This document shows, piece by piece, positions 1 through 7,400 of a DNA stretch of 14,043 nucleotides (the first letter of the stretch is position 1; each line of letters begins with the position of its first letter). The notes below the pieces were generated by a model that searched no databases, was not told where the DNA came from, and saw only the letters and a list, made by a program, of their open reading frames with translations. The position numbers and the translations under genes were made by a program. The DNA is from JALZHR01 sp036389695 (lineage in GTDB: Bacteria; Acidobacteriota; Blastocatellia; Pyrinomonadales; Pyrinomonadaceae). The stretch is taken from contig DASVWG010000308.1 of NCBI GenBank assembly GCA_036389695.1, positions 1 to 14,043 on the forward strand. The letters are read 5' to 3'.

Positions 1-152
1 TTCGTCTGCCCGCTCTGCTGAGTTTCCTGCGTCTGCTGCAAATAGCTTTCAAACGAACGCTTGCCGCTCGTCGGCTGCTGTTGTTTCTGAGTTTGATTTT
101 CCAGAGTTTGCTGGAAAATTTGACTGACGATGCCGGAAGTGATTTCGCTCAT
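1..152 (-). CDS. Gln-rich small protein of unknown function, N-terminal 50 residues (partial)
   Basis: Reading the minus strand from the ATG at 152-150 gives 50 open codons that run off the left edge. The start is supported by a strong ribosome binding site (GAGGAG, about 10 nt upstream) and by an ECF-type promoter about 65 nt upstream. The peptide begins MSEITSGIVSQIFQQ and is Gln/Thr/Ser-rich, with 14 Gln in 50 residues. It has no signal peptide or membrane segment. I do not recognise a family. Polar, disordered, Gln/Ser/Thr-rich N-termini are common in substrates of type III-like export, but that is only suggestive. It shares its promoter sequence with the plus-strand operon starting at 1158, which ties it to the same regulon. 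The C-terminus and total length are unknown. Confidence 0.7.
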   Translation of the reverse strand, partial: MSEITSGIVSQIFQQTLENQTQKQQQPTSGKRSFESYLQQTQETQQSGQT

Positions 153-215
153 TGCTCGTATCTCCTCTACAGATAAAACTTCTGAAACCCCAAAATAGAG
201 TTATGGCTTATCCAG

Positions 216-245
216 AGTTATCGGCAAATTCCGCGAAAAGTTTCC
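216..245 (-). promoter_or_regulatory. ECF-sigma-type promoter for the left-edge Gln-rich gene
   Basis: On the minus strand GGAAAC (245-240) is followed after exactly 16 nt by CGATAACT (223-216). The same boxes with the same spacing lie on the plus strand at 1053-1082, and the two sites also share ACA before and TTTTC after the first box. The pattern is like that of ECF sigma factors such as SigW (TGAAAC-N16-CGTA in Bacillus). Predicted transcription would start about 55-60 nt before the ATG at 152. The sigma factor is not in this window. Confidence 0.6.
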
Positions 246-304
246 TGTTTTTTCCTTATATATGAAAAAAAATTTTGAAGGAGGTAATTTTGGGGAAAAT
301 TCGC

Positions 305-398
305 GGGCGGAAACGCGACAGTTATGGAGCGTGTTTTTAGTTTAGCTTATTGAATAGCTAAACTTGAGACACGCTCGTTCACACTCGCGTTTCTGCCC
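305..398. repeat. Palindromic element, family 1, copy A
   Basis: An imperfect inverted repeat of about 94 bp. The left arm (305-336) begins GGGCGGAAACGCGACAG and the right arm (366-398) is its reverse complement with a few changes. The centre is itself palindromic: TTTAGCT at 341-347 pairs with AGCTAAA at 356-362. The same arm sequence recurs in the element at 899-1022. It ends 2 bp from the stop codon of the TPR gene at 401. There is no coding capacity, so it resembles a REP or miniature inverted-repeat element; as RNA it could fold and act as a weak terminator. Confidence 0.85.
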
Positions 399-400
399 TT

Positions 401-859
401 TTACCCCTTTGAAAATCTTTCGACCGTGTAGAGCAGAGCGCGGGCGCGGGTCAGGCATTGGGCGAGCAGGCTTTGTTTTTCGGGCAGGATTTTGCGCGAG
501 AGCGCGAACTGCAAATCCTCGCGCGCGGCTTCGTAATTTTCCAGGCGCAGGAAAACTTCGCCGCGATTGACGCGCGTCGGGATGTCGTTCGGGTCGGCGT
601 TCAGCGCGACGTTCAGATGCGGCAGGGCGCGCGCCGGATTATTTTCTCTGAGCCAGAGCGCGCCGAGCGTGGCTTCAAAATAGACGGTCGCCGGCGCAAT
701 CGCGATTAAGCCTTCAAAAATCGTAATCGCTTCGTAGCTGCGCCCTTGCTCCGCCAGCGCGTAGCCGAGCTCGGAAACGAGCCGAATCTCGTCCGCCGTC
801 CAGCCCGCCGCCGCGCCGAGCGAGATGTTTCCGTTTATCCATTCCTGTTCAAACTGCAT
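401..859 (-). CDS. TPR protein, possible class II (SycD/LcrH-like) export chaperone
   Basis: A 152-aa soluble protein made mostly of three tetratricopeptide-like repeats, roughly residues 25-58, 60-92 and 93-126. They show the usual small/large pattern (LGYALAEQGRSYEA, LGALWLRENNPARA, NRGEVFLRLENYEAA). I chose the ATG at 859; a TTG at 868 is in frame but lies only 3 codons upstream, and GGAA precedes the ATG. Length, repeat number and the IFEGL motif in repeat 1 recall chaperones of type III secretion translocators (SycD/LcrH/IpgC), but generic TPR adaptors look alike. It is clearly paralogous to the TPR gene at 1628-2101 (shared IFEGL, LGAL, N-x-GEV). It lies on the opposite strand to that gene and is enclosed by two copies of one palindromic element. 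No promoter is obvious in the 40 bp before the start, so the transcript may begin within or beyond the element at 899-1022. Confidence 0.8.
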   Translation of the reverse strand: MQFEQEWINGNISLGAAAGWTADEIRLVSELGYALAEQGRSYEAITIFEGLIAIAPATVYFEATLGALWLRENNPARALPHLNVALNADPNDIPTRVNRGEVFLRLENYEAAREDLQFALSRKILPEKQSLLAQCLTRARALLYTVERFSKG

Positions 860-898
860 TTTTTCCAATTTAGCTTAAATATTTTTTAAAGTCATTTC

Positions 899-1022
899 AA
901 AAGGCAGAAACGCGACAGTAATGGAGCGTGTTTCAACGTCAAATACTGGAAATATAAATTTCAATCGGCGCTTCTTTTATTAAACTTGAACACGCTCTAT
1001 GACTGTCGCGTTTCTGCCTTTT
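899..1022. repeat. Palindromic element, family 1, copy B
   Basis: A 124-bp element with nearly perfect terminal inverted arms of about 34 bp at 899-933 and 988-1022. The arms start AAAAGGCAGAAACGCGACAG and differ at about two positions near TAATG/TCATA. The internal sequence is AT-rich and differs from copy A at 305-398, whose arms are otherwise the same family. Near-identical arms suggest recent insertion or constraint on the stem. It lies between the divergent starts of the TPR gene (859, minus) and the operon at 1158 (plus). The rest of this 298-bp gap holds the ECF-type promoter and a leader. Confidence 0.88.
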
Positions 1023-1052
1023 ATCTTTTTCGCAAAAATTTTTTAAACAACA

Positions 1053-1082
1053 GGAAACTTTTCTCCGAGTGCGCCGATAACT
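1053..1082 (+). promoter_or_regulatory. ECF-sigma-type promoter for the 1158-2347 operon
   Basis: GGAAAC at 1053-1058, then exactly 16 nt, then CGATAACT at 1075-1082. Both boxes, the spacing and the flanking ACA and TTTTC match the site on the minus strand at 216-245. The spacer itself differs in its second half, so the conservation is limited to the likely contact positions. The leader to the ATG at 1158 would be about 70 nt. Confidence 0.62.
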
Positions 1083-1157
1083 TACACAGACAATTGAAAA
1101 ACGCAAAAGGTTAGTTCAGCGCATTGGCATTTAGGCTTTAGCAGGAGGAATGGAAAG

Positions 1158-1613
1158 ATGTTCGGAATCGGTAAATTATTAGGCAGCGTCGCGGGCGGGC
1201 TGTTGGACAAAATCGGGCTCGGAAAAATCGCGCCGTTTGTCCAGCTCGGCATTAATGCCCTGACGGGAAACTGGCTCGGAGTAGCGCAGGACGTTTTCGG
1301 TCTGGTTTCCGGTTTTAAAGGCAATTTTCTGAACAACGCTTCGACGCGCCCGCCGCTCGGCGGTTTTGAGCAAAACAACAATAGTTTTGCGCCGACGAGC
1401 GAAAACAACCGGCTCAGCCGCAATCGCATCTCGGATTTGTTCCGCGGCTTGAGCAACTTGTTCAGAGGTTTCAAATCGCTCCGCAGCGGCGACGTGGCGG
1501 GCGGCTTCGGCAGAATTTTTTCGGCGTTCAACGTTCTGCGTGACGCTTTCGACAACAATCAGATGTTTAATAATCGCGCTGAATTTTCGATTTACTCGAA
1601 CATTCAGGCTTAG
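1158..1613 (+). CDS. Hydrophobic Gly/Phe/Asn-rich protein of unknown function
   Basis: A 151-aa protein with a good ribosome binding site (GGAGGA at 1143-1148). The upstream ATG at 1150 is out of frame. Residues 2-56 are hydrophobic and glycine-rich, with amphipathic-helix patterns (GKLLGSVAGGLLDKIG, FVQLGINALTGNWLG). Residues 60-85 are polar, and residues 86-130 form a basic amphipathic stretch rich in Phe and Leu (ISDLFRGLSNLFRGFKSL). There is no N-terminal signal peptide. I do not recognise a family. Two membrane-active segments without a signal, encoded 14 bp ahead of a chaperone-like TPR gene, would fit a chaperone-bound translocator or pore protein. That is inference from layout only. 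It heads an operon with the genes at 1628 and 2120. Confidence 0.78.
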   Translation: MFGIGKLLGSVAGGLLDKIGLGKIAPFVQLGINALTGNWLGVAQDVFGLVSGFKGNFLNNASTRPPLGGFEQNNNSFAPTSENNRLSRNRISDLFRGLSNLFRGFKSLRSGDVAGGFGRIFSAFNVLRDAFDNNQMFNNRAEFSIYSNIQA

Positions 1614-1627
1614 TTGAAAAACGGTTT

Positions 1628-2101
1628 ATGCTGAAAGAACAGAGCATTCGCGAAAAGTTGGAAATCTCGCCCGAAGAATTCAGCGAGATGGGACGAGTCG
1701 GCGCGATGTTCTACCAGCAAGGGAATCTGGATAAGGCACGGACGATATTTGAAGGCTTGGTTGAGTTAGACCCGCAAAGCGCTGACGCGCATTCGGCTCT
1801 CGGCGCGCTGCTCACATTGCAACAGGAGGATGAGCTGGCGGTCGAGCATCTGGAGAAGGCGGTTGAACTCAACCCTCGACAAATCGCGCCGTATGTGAAT
1901 TTAGGCGAAGTTTACATCCGGCAGCAGAAACTGGAAGAGGCGGTGGCGAATTTGAAAAAAGCCATCGAGCTCGACCCCGAAGAAAAAGATTCCGGCGCGA
2001 ATCGCGCCCGCGCGATGGTGCTGGGAATCTATCAGGTAATTAAGGCAGGCAATAATCCAATAACGGAAGAGATAACTTTAGAAACAGAAACAGTAAATTA
2101 A
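1628..2101 (+). CDS. TPR protein, possible class II export chaperone, paralogue of 401-859
   Basis: A 157-aa acidic soluble protein with three TPR repeats at about residues 19-52, 53-86 and 87-120. Signature stretches are VGAMFYQQGNLDKARTIFEG, LGALLTLQQEDELAVEHL and NLGEVYIRQQKLEEAVANL. The ATG at 1628 has only a poor upstream site, but it starts 14 bp after the preceding stop, so translational coupling is likely. The C-terminal tail (IKAGNNPITEEITLETETVN) is Glu/Thr-rich and probably flexible. It resembles the protein at 401-859 across all three repeats. A cochaperone role for the neighbouring hydrophobic and Gln-rich products is the natural hypothesis. A structural TPR scaffold is the alternative. 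Confidence 0.85.
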   Translation: MLKEQSIREKLEISPEEFSEMGRVGAMFYQQGNLDKARTIFEGLVELDPQSADAHSALGALLTLQQEDELAVEHLEKAVELNPRQIAPYVNLGEVYIRQQKLEEAVANLKKAIELDPEEKDSGANRARAMVLGIYQVIKAGNNPITEEITLETETVN

Positions 2102-2119
2102 AAAGAAGGAGAAAAAATC

Positions 2120-2347
2120 ATGGCAACGAATCCAATCGGCAACTTTAACCCTAACGAATTGACGCCCGACCAGCGCAAAACTTACGAAATGCAGCAGGAA
2201 TTGATGCGCCAGCAGGCGAACGGAAGCATGATGACCCTGATGTTCCAGCATCAACAGCAGCAGCAGAAAGAACGCTTCGATTCGCTGAGCAATACGCTGA
2301 AATCCGGCAGCGACACGCGCGGCAATATGATTAATAACTCTAAATAA
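2120..2347 (+). CDS. Small Gln/Met-rich helical protein of unknown function
   Basis: A 75-aa protein with a strong ribosome binding site (GAAGGAG before the ATG), 18 bp after the TPR gene. The N-terminal 15 residues are Asn/Pro-rich (MATNPIGNFNPNELTP). Residues 16-60 are predicted helical and very rich in Gln and Met (11 Gln in total, including HQQQQQK). The tail is polar (SDTRGNMINNSK). There is no signal peptide, cysteine or membrane segment. I do not recognise it. Small size and helical content are compatible with a secreted subunit such as a needle-like protein, but no needle family motif is visible. Its clear ribosome binding site and operon position argue that it is a real gene. Confidence 0.72.
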   Translation: MATNPIGNFNPNELTPDQRKTYEMQQELMRQQANGSMMTLMFQHQQQQQKERFDSLSNTLKSGSDTRGNMINNSK

Positions 2348-2385
2348 TTAGAGTAAATTAATCCGGAACGAGTTTCTTTCATCCG

Positions 2386-2435
2386 AGAAAGTCGAAATCG
2401 CTCACCTTCCACGTGCGGCGGCTTCGACTTTCTTT
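2386..2435 (+). terminator. Hairpin after the small-protein operon, possible terminator
   Basis: An 11-bp perfect stem, AGAAAGTCGAA (2386-2396) with TTCGACTTTCT (2423-2433), separated by a 26-nt loop, followed by TTGTTTGG. It begins about 40 bp after the stop of the 75-aa gene. The long loop and weak T tract make it a poor intrinsic terminator, so it could also be a small repeat. Confidence 0.4.
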
Positions 2436-2453
2436 GTTTGGCGGAAGAGAATC

Positions 2454-2580
2454 AGGGAAATAGGAAAATAAGGAAATTATGGAAAGAGGGAGAAGGCAAA
2501 ACAGAAAGACGAGAAAGGCGAAGAAGTTTTTCTTTTCTTCCCCTAATTTCCATAATTTCCTTATTTTCCTTAATTTCCCT
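2454..2580. repeat. AT-rich palindromic element, GGAAAT family
   Basis: An imperfect inverted repeat with arms of about 40 bp (2454-2494 and 2536-2580). The left arm carries AGGGAAATAGGAAAATAAGG and GAAATTATGGAAA; the right arm holds the reverse complement with small indels. The arms are built from short GGAAA(T)A motifs. An open frame runs through the right arm into the next gene, but that gene's own signal peptide starts at 2593. A fragment similar to the right arm (CCTTAATTTCCCT) recurs near 4358-4370. Confidence 0.8.
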
Positions 2581-2592
2581 ACAATAAAAAAT

Positions 2593-3399
2593 ATGTCTGA
2601 ACGCAAAAAGCTCAAATTCATTTTCGCCGTCGCTTTCGCGCTTTTCCTTTCGCTTCCGGCGCGGGCGCAAGTGCTCGATTCGCCTTATGTTTACAGCAAT
2701 CCGGCTTTGCAGAAGGACGCTTTTGTGCGAAATATGAACGCGATTGCGATTGAGGGCTTGATGCAGAGACATATGATTGAGCAGAGCGTCGGCGCGAAGC
2801 GAAATCAATCCGGCGGCACAACAAATCGTTCTTCGACTTTGTATCGCGGCTCGAAGGAATTCGTCCTCGTCGATTTGCTGGTCAAGCCGTCGCAAGCGAC
2901 CGCGCAGCAGAAAGCCGACGCCGTGAAAATTATCGAGCAGATGGTGATAATTTACGCCGACACGGCGACGAAAGACGGATTTCCCGCCAATGATCTGGCA
3001 TACGCTTTCGAATATTTCGTCGTCCAGAATTATCACGCTTATCACAACGTTTTTGAAAATCCGGTCGTCATTCCATACACCAACACGATTGACGTCAGCA
3101 AAACGCCGAATTACGTCAGCAGCTTCGGCGAAAAAGCTTTGTTCAATCAATTCAAAGCCGTTCTGTCGCAAAATCCGGCGGTGACGAAACTGTCAGACTT
3201 GCAGAAACAGCAATACACGGAACTGCTCGCCGTCGTCACGAACATAAATTTCACCGCTTACAGCGAAGGCTTGAAAAGAAAAGACCGGAAAATTATCGAG
3301 CAGACACGGGCGGTCGCGAAACGAAATCTCGAACAACTGTTCGGCGTCCCAGCCGACAAAATCGTGATTACGGACGCAGGACTGAGCTTTAAAAAATAG
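2593..3399 (+). CDS. Exported DUF6683-like protein
   Basis: A 268-aa protein. The ATG at 2593 is chosen because a signal peptide starts there: a basic n-region (MSERKKLK), a hydrophobic core (FIFAVAFALFLSLP) and an A-R-A cleavage site before Gln. A longer frame reaches back to 2479 but only translates the upstream repeat. No clear Shine-Dalgarno site is present. The mature protein has the pattern I associate with DUF6683, a bacterial family of unknown role. It has a central helical stretch ending DLAYAFEYFVVQNYHAYH (about residues 130-150), a C-terminal stretch LSDLQKQQYTELLAV, and the terminal NLEQLFGVPADKIVITDAGL. Location is periplasmic or extracellular. It forms a pair with the gene starting 9 bp after its stop. 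The function is unknown, and family assignment is from memory of the pattern. Confidence 0.82.
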   Translation: MSERKKLKFIFAVAFALFLSLPARAQVLDSPYVYSNPALQKDAFVRNMNAIAIEGLMQRHMIEQSVGAKRNQSGGTTNRSSTLYRGSKEFVLVDLLVKPSQATAQQKADAVKIIEQMVIIYADTATKDGFPANDLAYAFEYFVVQNYHAYHNVFENPVVIPYTNTIDVSKTPNYVSSFGEKALFNQFKAVLSQNPAVTKLSDLQKQQYTELLAVVTNINFTAYSEGLKRKDRKIIEQTRAVAKRNLEQLFGVPADKIVITDAGLSFKK

Positions 3400-3408
3400 A
3401 GGATAAAA

Positions 3409-4092
3409 ATGTTCGGGATTTCATTCGTCGACATAGAATTATTGATTCGTCTCGCGCAAAACCAAACGCCGGAAACCGAGCCGGTTTTGCCTGCCCCGGA
3501 CGCCGCGCTTTTGCCCGCCGCGATAATTCCCGTTTTGCCCGAAACGCCTTCGGCTTCCGATTCTTTCTCCACAAAAAATTCCGAAACAAACATCGTCGCG
3601 ACGCTGACGGAAAATATTCCGCCCGTTTCTTTAGCCGTCGCGGAAAATCCGACAAAAAATCAAACGGAAGAAAACAATAAAGTCGCCGACATCGTTTTCA
3701 ATTTAACTCCGCCGAATAATTCGTCGGGCATCAAACAGCCGGTTAATCCGACAACGGCGGCGAATAATTTCTCCGGCGCGCAAATTCTGAAGCAAAACCA
3801 GATGGACACGGAAATAATCTTTCGCAGCCTTTTGGAAAAATTTCGGACGTCGGTCGTTTACGATTATGAAATGAGCGACGCCGTCCGGCTGGAAGAAGAC
3901 GCGGAAAGAAAACAAAAACCGCTGGAAAATCCGAGCCGCTTTGCCAATTCAAACGCGGAAGCGAACAGAAAAAAAGAAGCGTTGAGAAAAGCCGCCGTCG
4001 ACGCTGAAAATCAATCCGCCGAAAACGAAATCCGCGAAAACAAAAAACGCGAATTGTTGAAAAAGATTCAAGAGGCGAATAAGTTTCTCTAA
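3409..4092 (+). CDS. Unrecognised Pro/Asn-rich protein with a charged coiled-coil tail
   Basis: A 227-aa protein starting 9 bp after the DUF6683-like gene. Its ribosome binding site (GAGGA) overlaps the preceding stop codon, so the two are almost certainly co-transcribed and coupled. Residues 1-20 are mildly hydrophobic (MFGISFVDIELLIRLAQNQ) but lack a normal signal peptide. Residues 20-130 are low-complexity and rich in Pro, Asn, Thr and Ala. Residues 131-227 are charged and helical (TEIIFRSLLEKFRTSVVYDYE, then Glu/Lys/Arg/Asn-rich heptads), probably a coiled coil. No catalytic motif is visible. Its composition is more A-rich than neighbouring genes. It may be a scaffold or anchor for the exported partner, but there is no direct evidence. 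Confidence 0.75.
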   Translation: MFGISFVDIELLIRLAQNQTPETEPVLPAPDAALLPAAIIPVLPETPSASDSFSTKNSETNIVATLTENIPPVSLAVAENPTKNQTEENNKVADIVFNLTPPNNSSGIKQPVNPTTAANNFSGAQILKQNQMDTEIIFRSLLEKFRTSVVYDYEMSDAVRLEEDAERKQKPLENPSRFANSNAEANRKKEALRKAAVDAENQSAENEIRENKKRELLKKIQEANKFL

Positions 4093-4124
4093 AATTTACT
4101 GTTTCAAAATTTATAAAAGCTTGC

Positions 4125-4152
4125 GGCGATTCGTTGGAAATCGCCTTTTTTA
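4125..4152 (+). terminator. Intrinsic terminator of the 2593-4092 unit
   Basis: A GC-containing stem, GGCGATT (4125-4131) paired with AATCGCC (4139-4145), with a 7-nt loop, followed directly by a run of six T (4146-4151). It lies about 35 bp after the stop at 4092 and closes the two-gene unit. Confidence 0.82.
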
Positions 4153-4172
4153 TTTATTATTGTAAATCACAA

Positions 4173-4320
4173 CAAGGAATGTAGGGGCACGCCCGCGTGC
4201 CTGCCCAATGAGCGCAGCGAATAAGCGTTTAATTAAATTCAACCTTGAACTTAATCAGAATTGATTAGCGTCTTGACAGACGCTTTGGGCAGGCACAAGA
4301 CCTGCCCCTACATTTCTTTG
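4173..4320. repeat. Palindromic element, TGTAGGGGCA family
   Basis: A 148-bp inverted repeat with arms of about 38-40 bp at 4173-4210 and 4281-4320. The left arm reads AATGTAGGGGCACGCCCGCG then TGCCTGCCC; the right arm, reversed, reads AATGTAGGGGCAGGTCTTG then TGCCTGCCC. The GTAGGGGCA...TGCCTGCCC palindrome is, from memory, a widespread intergenic repeat in several phyla. The interior is AT-rich, with no open frame of note. It fills most of the 322-bp gap before the kinase; the remainder is the terminator at 4125 and a possible promoter near 4353. Confidence 0.87.
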
Positions 4321-4352
4321 CCGCGATTCGATTTAACGCTATACATTGTTTA

Positions 4353-4382
4353 TTGCCTTAATTTCCCTGTTTATCCTATGAT
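4353..4382 (+). promoter_or_regulatory. Possible housekeeping (sigma-70-type) promoter of the histidine kinase
   Basis: TTGCCT (4353-4358) and TATGAT (4377-4382) are separated by 18 nt and lie about 32 bp before the kinase start. This is a fair match to a -35/-10 pair in an AT-rich stretch, where such matches occur by chance. Confidence 0.35.
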
Positions 4383-4414
4383 AAGAGATATTTGTTTTAT
4401 AACTCGTAAATCCC

Positions 4415-7400
4415 ATGTCCTTTAACGATTCAGAATCCTACATCGAAAACCGCTGGCGAGCCATTCTTGAGCAGTCTCCGTTCAGTGTCCAGATAATGTC
4501 GCCGGACGGCTTTACCATTCAGGTCAATAAGGCTTGGGAACAGTTGTGGGGCGTGACGCTCGAGCAGATTAAAGGCTACAACATGCTGGAAGACGAACAG
4601 CTGGTCAAAAAAGGGATTATGCCTTACATCAGGCGCGGATTTGCGGGCGAAGCGACCGAGATTCCGCCGATTCTCTACGACCCGGAAGAAACGATTCCGA
4701 ATATGAGCCGCCACGAGCAGCCGCAGCGCTGGACGAGAGCCGTTATTTATCCGATTAAGGATTCGGCGGGAAATGTCCGCGAAGTCGTCTTGATGCACGA
4801 AGACATCACGGCGCAGATGCTCGCCGAAGAAAAGTTGAAAATCAGCGAAGAGCGCTACCGGATGCTTTTTGAAGCCACTCTGGACTGCATCATGGTCGTG
4901 GACGAACAGGGCAGATATATCGACGTCAACGAAAGCTTGTGCCGGAAGCTCAAAGCCACGCGCGAGCAGTTAATCGGTTCTCATTTCAGCGAATATATGC
5001 TTCCCGAAAGGCTGGCGGAAGCGCTGAAAGCTTTCGCCGATTTGCGCGAGACCGGCGTTCCCGTGAGCCGGTTTCCGATGCGCGCCGCCGACGGCAGCGA
5101 AGTTTTATTCGAATGGACGGCGCGCGCGCATTTTATGCCGGGCTTGCACGTCTGTTTCGGGCGCGACGTGACCGAATCGAAACGCGCCGAAGAAGCCCTG
5201 CGCGAATCCGAAGCGCGTTACCGGAGCCTTCTGGAAAACGCCAACGACATTATTTATTCGCACGATTTGCAGGGCAATTATCTTTCCATCAATCGCGCGG
5301 GCGAGATAATTACCGGCTACAGCCGCGACGAAGTTTTGAGCGGCTTGAACATCGCCGGGCTTATCGCGCCGGAACATCTGGAACTGGCGAAAGAGATGAC
5401 CGCGCGAAAATTAAAAGACCCGCAGCCGACCATTTACGAAATCGACATTATCAATAAAGCCGGTCGCCGCCTGACGCTCGAAGTCAGCACGCGGATTTCC
5501 TATGACGGCAGCGGCGTGCCGGTCGCCGTCGAAGGCGTGGCGCGAGACGTCACCGAGCGCAAGCGCGTCGAAAAGGAAAAAGCGCAGCTCGCCGCGCAAA
5601 TCGAATCGCAGCGCAAGCACTTGCAGGCGATGGTTTCGAGCGTTCCGGGCGTCGTCTGGGAAGCGTGGGGCGAGCCGGACGAAAACAACCAGCGCATCGA
5701 TTTCGTCAGCGATTACGTGGAAAAGCTTTTGGGCTACAGCGTCGAGGAATGGCTTTCGACGCCGAATTTCTGGCTGACCATCGTGCATCCCGAAGACAAG
5801 GAATCCGCCGCGCGCACCGCCGTCGAAACTTTTAAAAGCGGCAAACCCGGCATCAACGAGTTTCGCTGGATTGCCAAAGACGGTCGCGCCGTCTGGGTCG
5901 AAGCGCAATCGGTCACTGTTTTCGACGACGACGGAAATCCAATCGGTCTGCGCGGCGTGACGATGGACGTCAGCGAGCGCAAGCGAAAGGAAATCGCCGA
6001 AAAATTTCTCGCCGAAGCCAGCACGACGCTCGCCTCGTCGCTGGAATATGAAGAGACGCTCGCCAGCGTCGTCAGGCTCGCCGTGCCGCATTTTGCCGAT
6101 TGGTGCGGCGTCGACATCGTCAACGAAGACGGCACGCTGAATCGCCTGGCGGTCGCGCACATCGACCCCGAAAAAGTCTCCTGGGCGCAGGAGATTGCCA
6201 AACGTTACCCGCCCGACCAATCCGCGCCGCAAGGCACTTATAATGTTTTGCGCACCGGTTTATCGGAATTTTATCCGGATATTCCCGACGAACTGCTCGT
6301 CAAAAGCGCGTACGACGCGGAACACTTGCGCATAATGCGCGAAATCGGCTTTCGCTCGGCGATGATTGTGCCGCTCAAAGCGCGCGGAAAAGTTCTGGGC
6401 GTGCTCAGCTTCGTCAATTCGGAATCGGGCAAGCATCACACGCCGGACGACCTCGCTTTAGCCGAAGATTTGGCAAATCGCGCGGCGCTGGCGATTGATA
6501 ACGCGCGCCTTTTCCGCGCCGAGCATCAAACGCGCCGCGCCGCCGAGCGCACGTCGAATTTCCTGCGCCGCCTGCAGGTCGTGTCCACTTCGCTTTCGCA
6601 GGCTTTGACGCCGAATGACGTCGCCGTCGCCGTTATCGAGCAGGGCGTCAATTCGCTCGGCGCGCACGCCGGAACGGTCGTTTTGCTCAATGAAGCGGCG
6701 GCGGAGCTGGAAATTGTCGGAACAGTCGGTTTTCCGCAAGAGGTGGCGGAAAAATGGCAGCGCTTCAGCCTCCATAAAAAAGCGCCGATTACCGACGCCA
6801 TCAAACAGAAAGCGCCGGTTCTGATAGAATCGTTTGCCGCGTATCTGGATAAATATCCGCATCTCGGACCGCTCGCTTCGGTCACGGGCAGCGATGCGCT
6901 GGCGGCTTTTCCGCTGACTGTCGAAGGGCGCATTATCGGCGCGATGGGCTTGAGCTTTACGCGTCCGCAGATTTTTAATGAAGACGACATCGCCTTTATG
7001 TATGCTCTCGCGCATCAATGCGCGCAGACGCTGGAACGCGCGCGGCTTTACGAAACCGAGCAGAGATTGCGCGCGCAGGCGGAAACCGCCAATCGAATCA
7101 AGGATGAATTTCTGGCGACCGTCTCGCACGAACTGCGCACGCCGCTCAACGCCATCGTCGGCTGGTCGAGCCTGCTGATGACCGATTCGCTGAACGAAGA
7201 CGTCCAAAAGCGCGCCATCGAAACCATCGGGCGCAGCGCCCGGGCGCAGTCGCAGATTATCGAAGATTTGCTTGATGTCTCGCGCATCATCACCGGCAAA
7301 TTAAGTCTGAATACGCAGCTGACCGAGCTTGAAACGATTATCAAAACCGCTCTGGAAAGTTTATATCCGGCGGCGGAATCGAAAAATATCGAGATAAAAT

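Noticed and set aside
1..2347. Firm call of a type III secretion system
   Set aside because: Only chaperone-like and substrate-like small genes are seen; no conserved apparatus gene is in the window, and TPR similarity alone is weak.
2479..2592. Upstream extension of the DUF6683-like gene from 2479
   Set aside because: It translates the AT-rich inverted repeat and would bury the signal peptide 38 residues inside the protein.
5411..6232. Long open frames antisense to the kinase, such as 273 codons on the minus strand
   Set aside because: They mirror the codon bias of the kinase gene, have no domain pattern, and lie wholly within a clear coding region.
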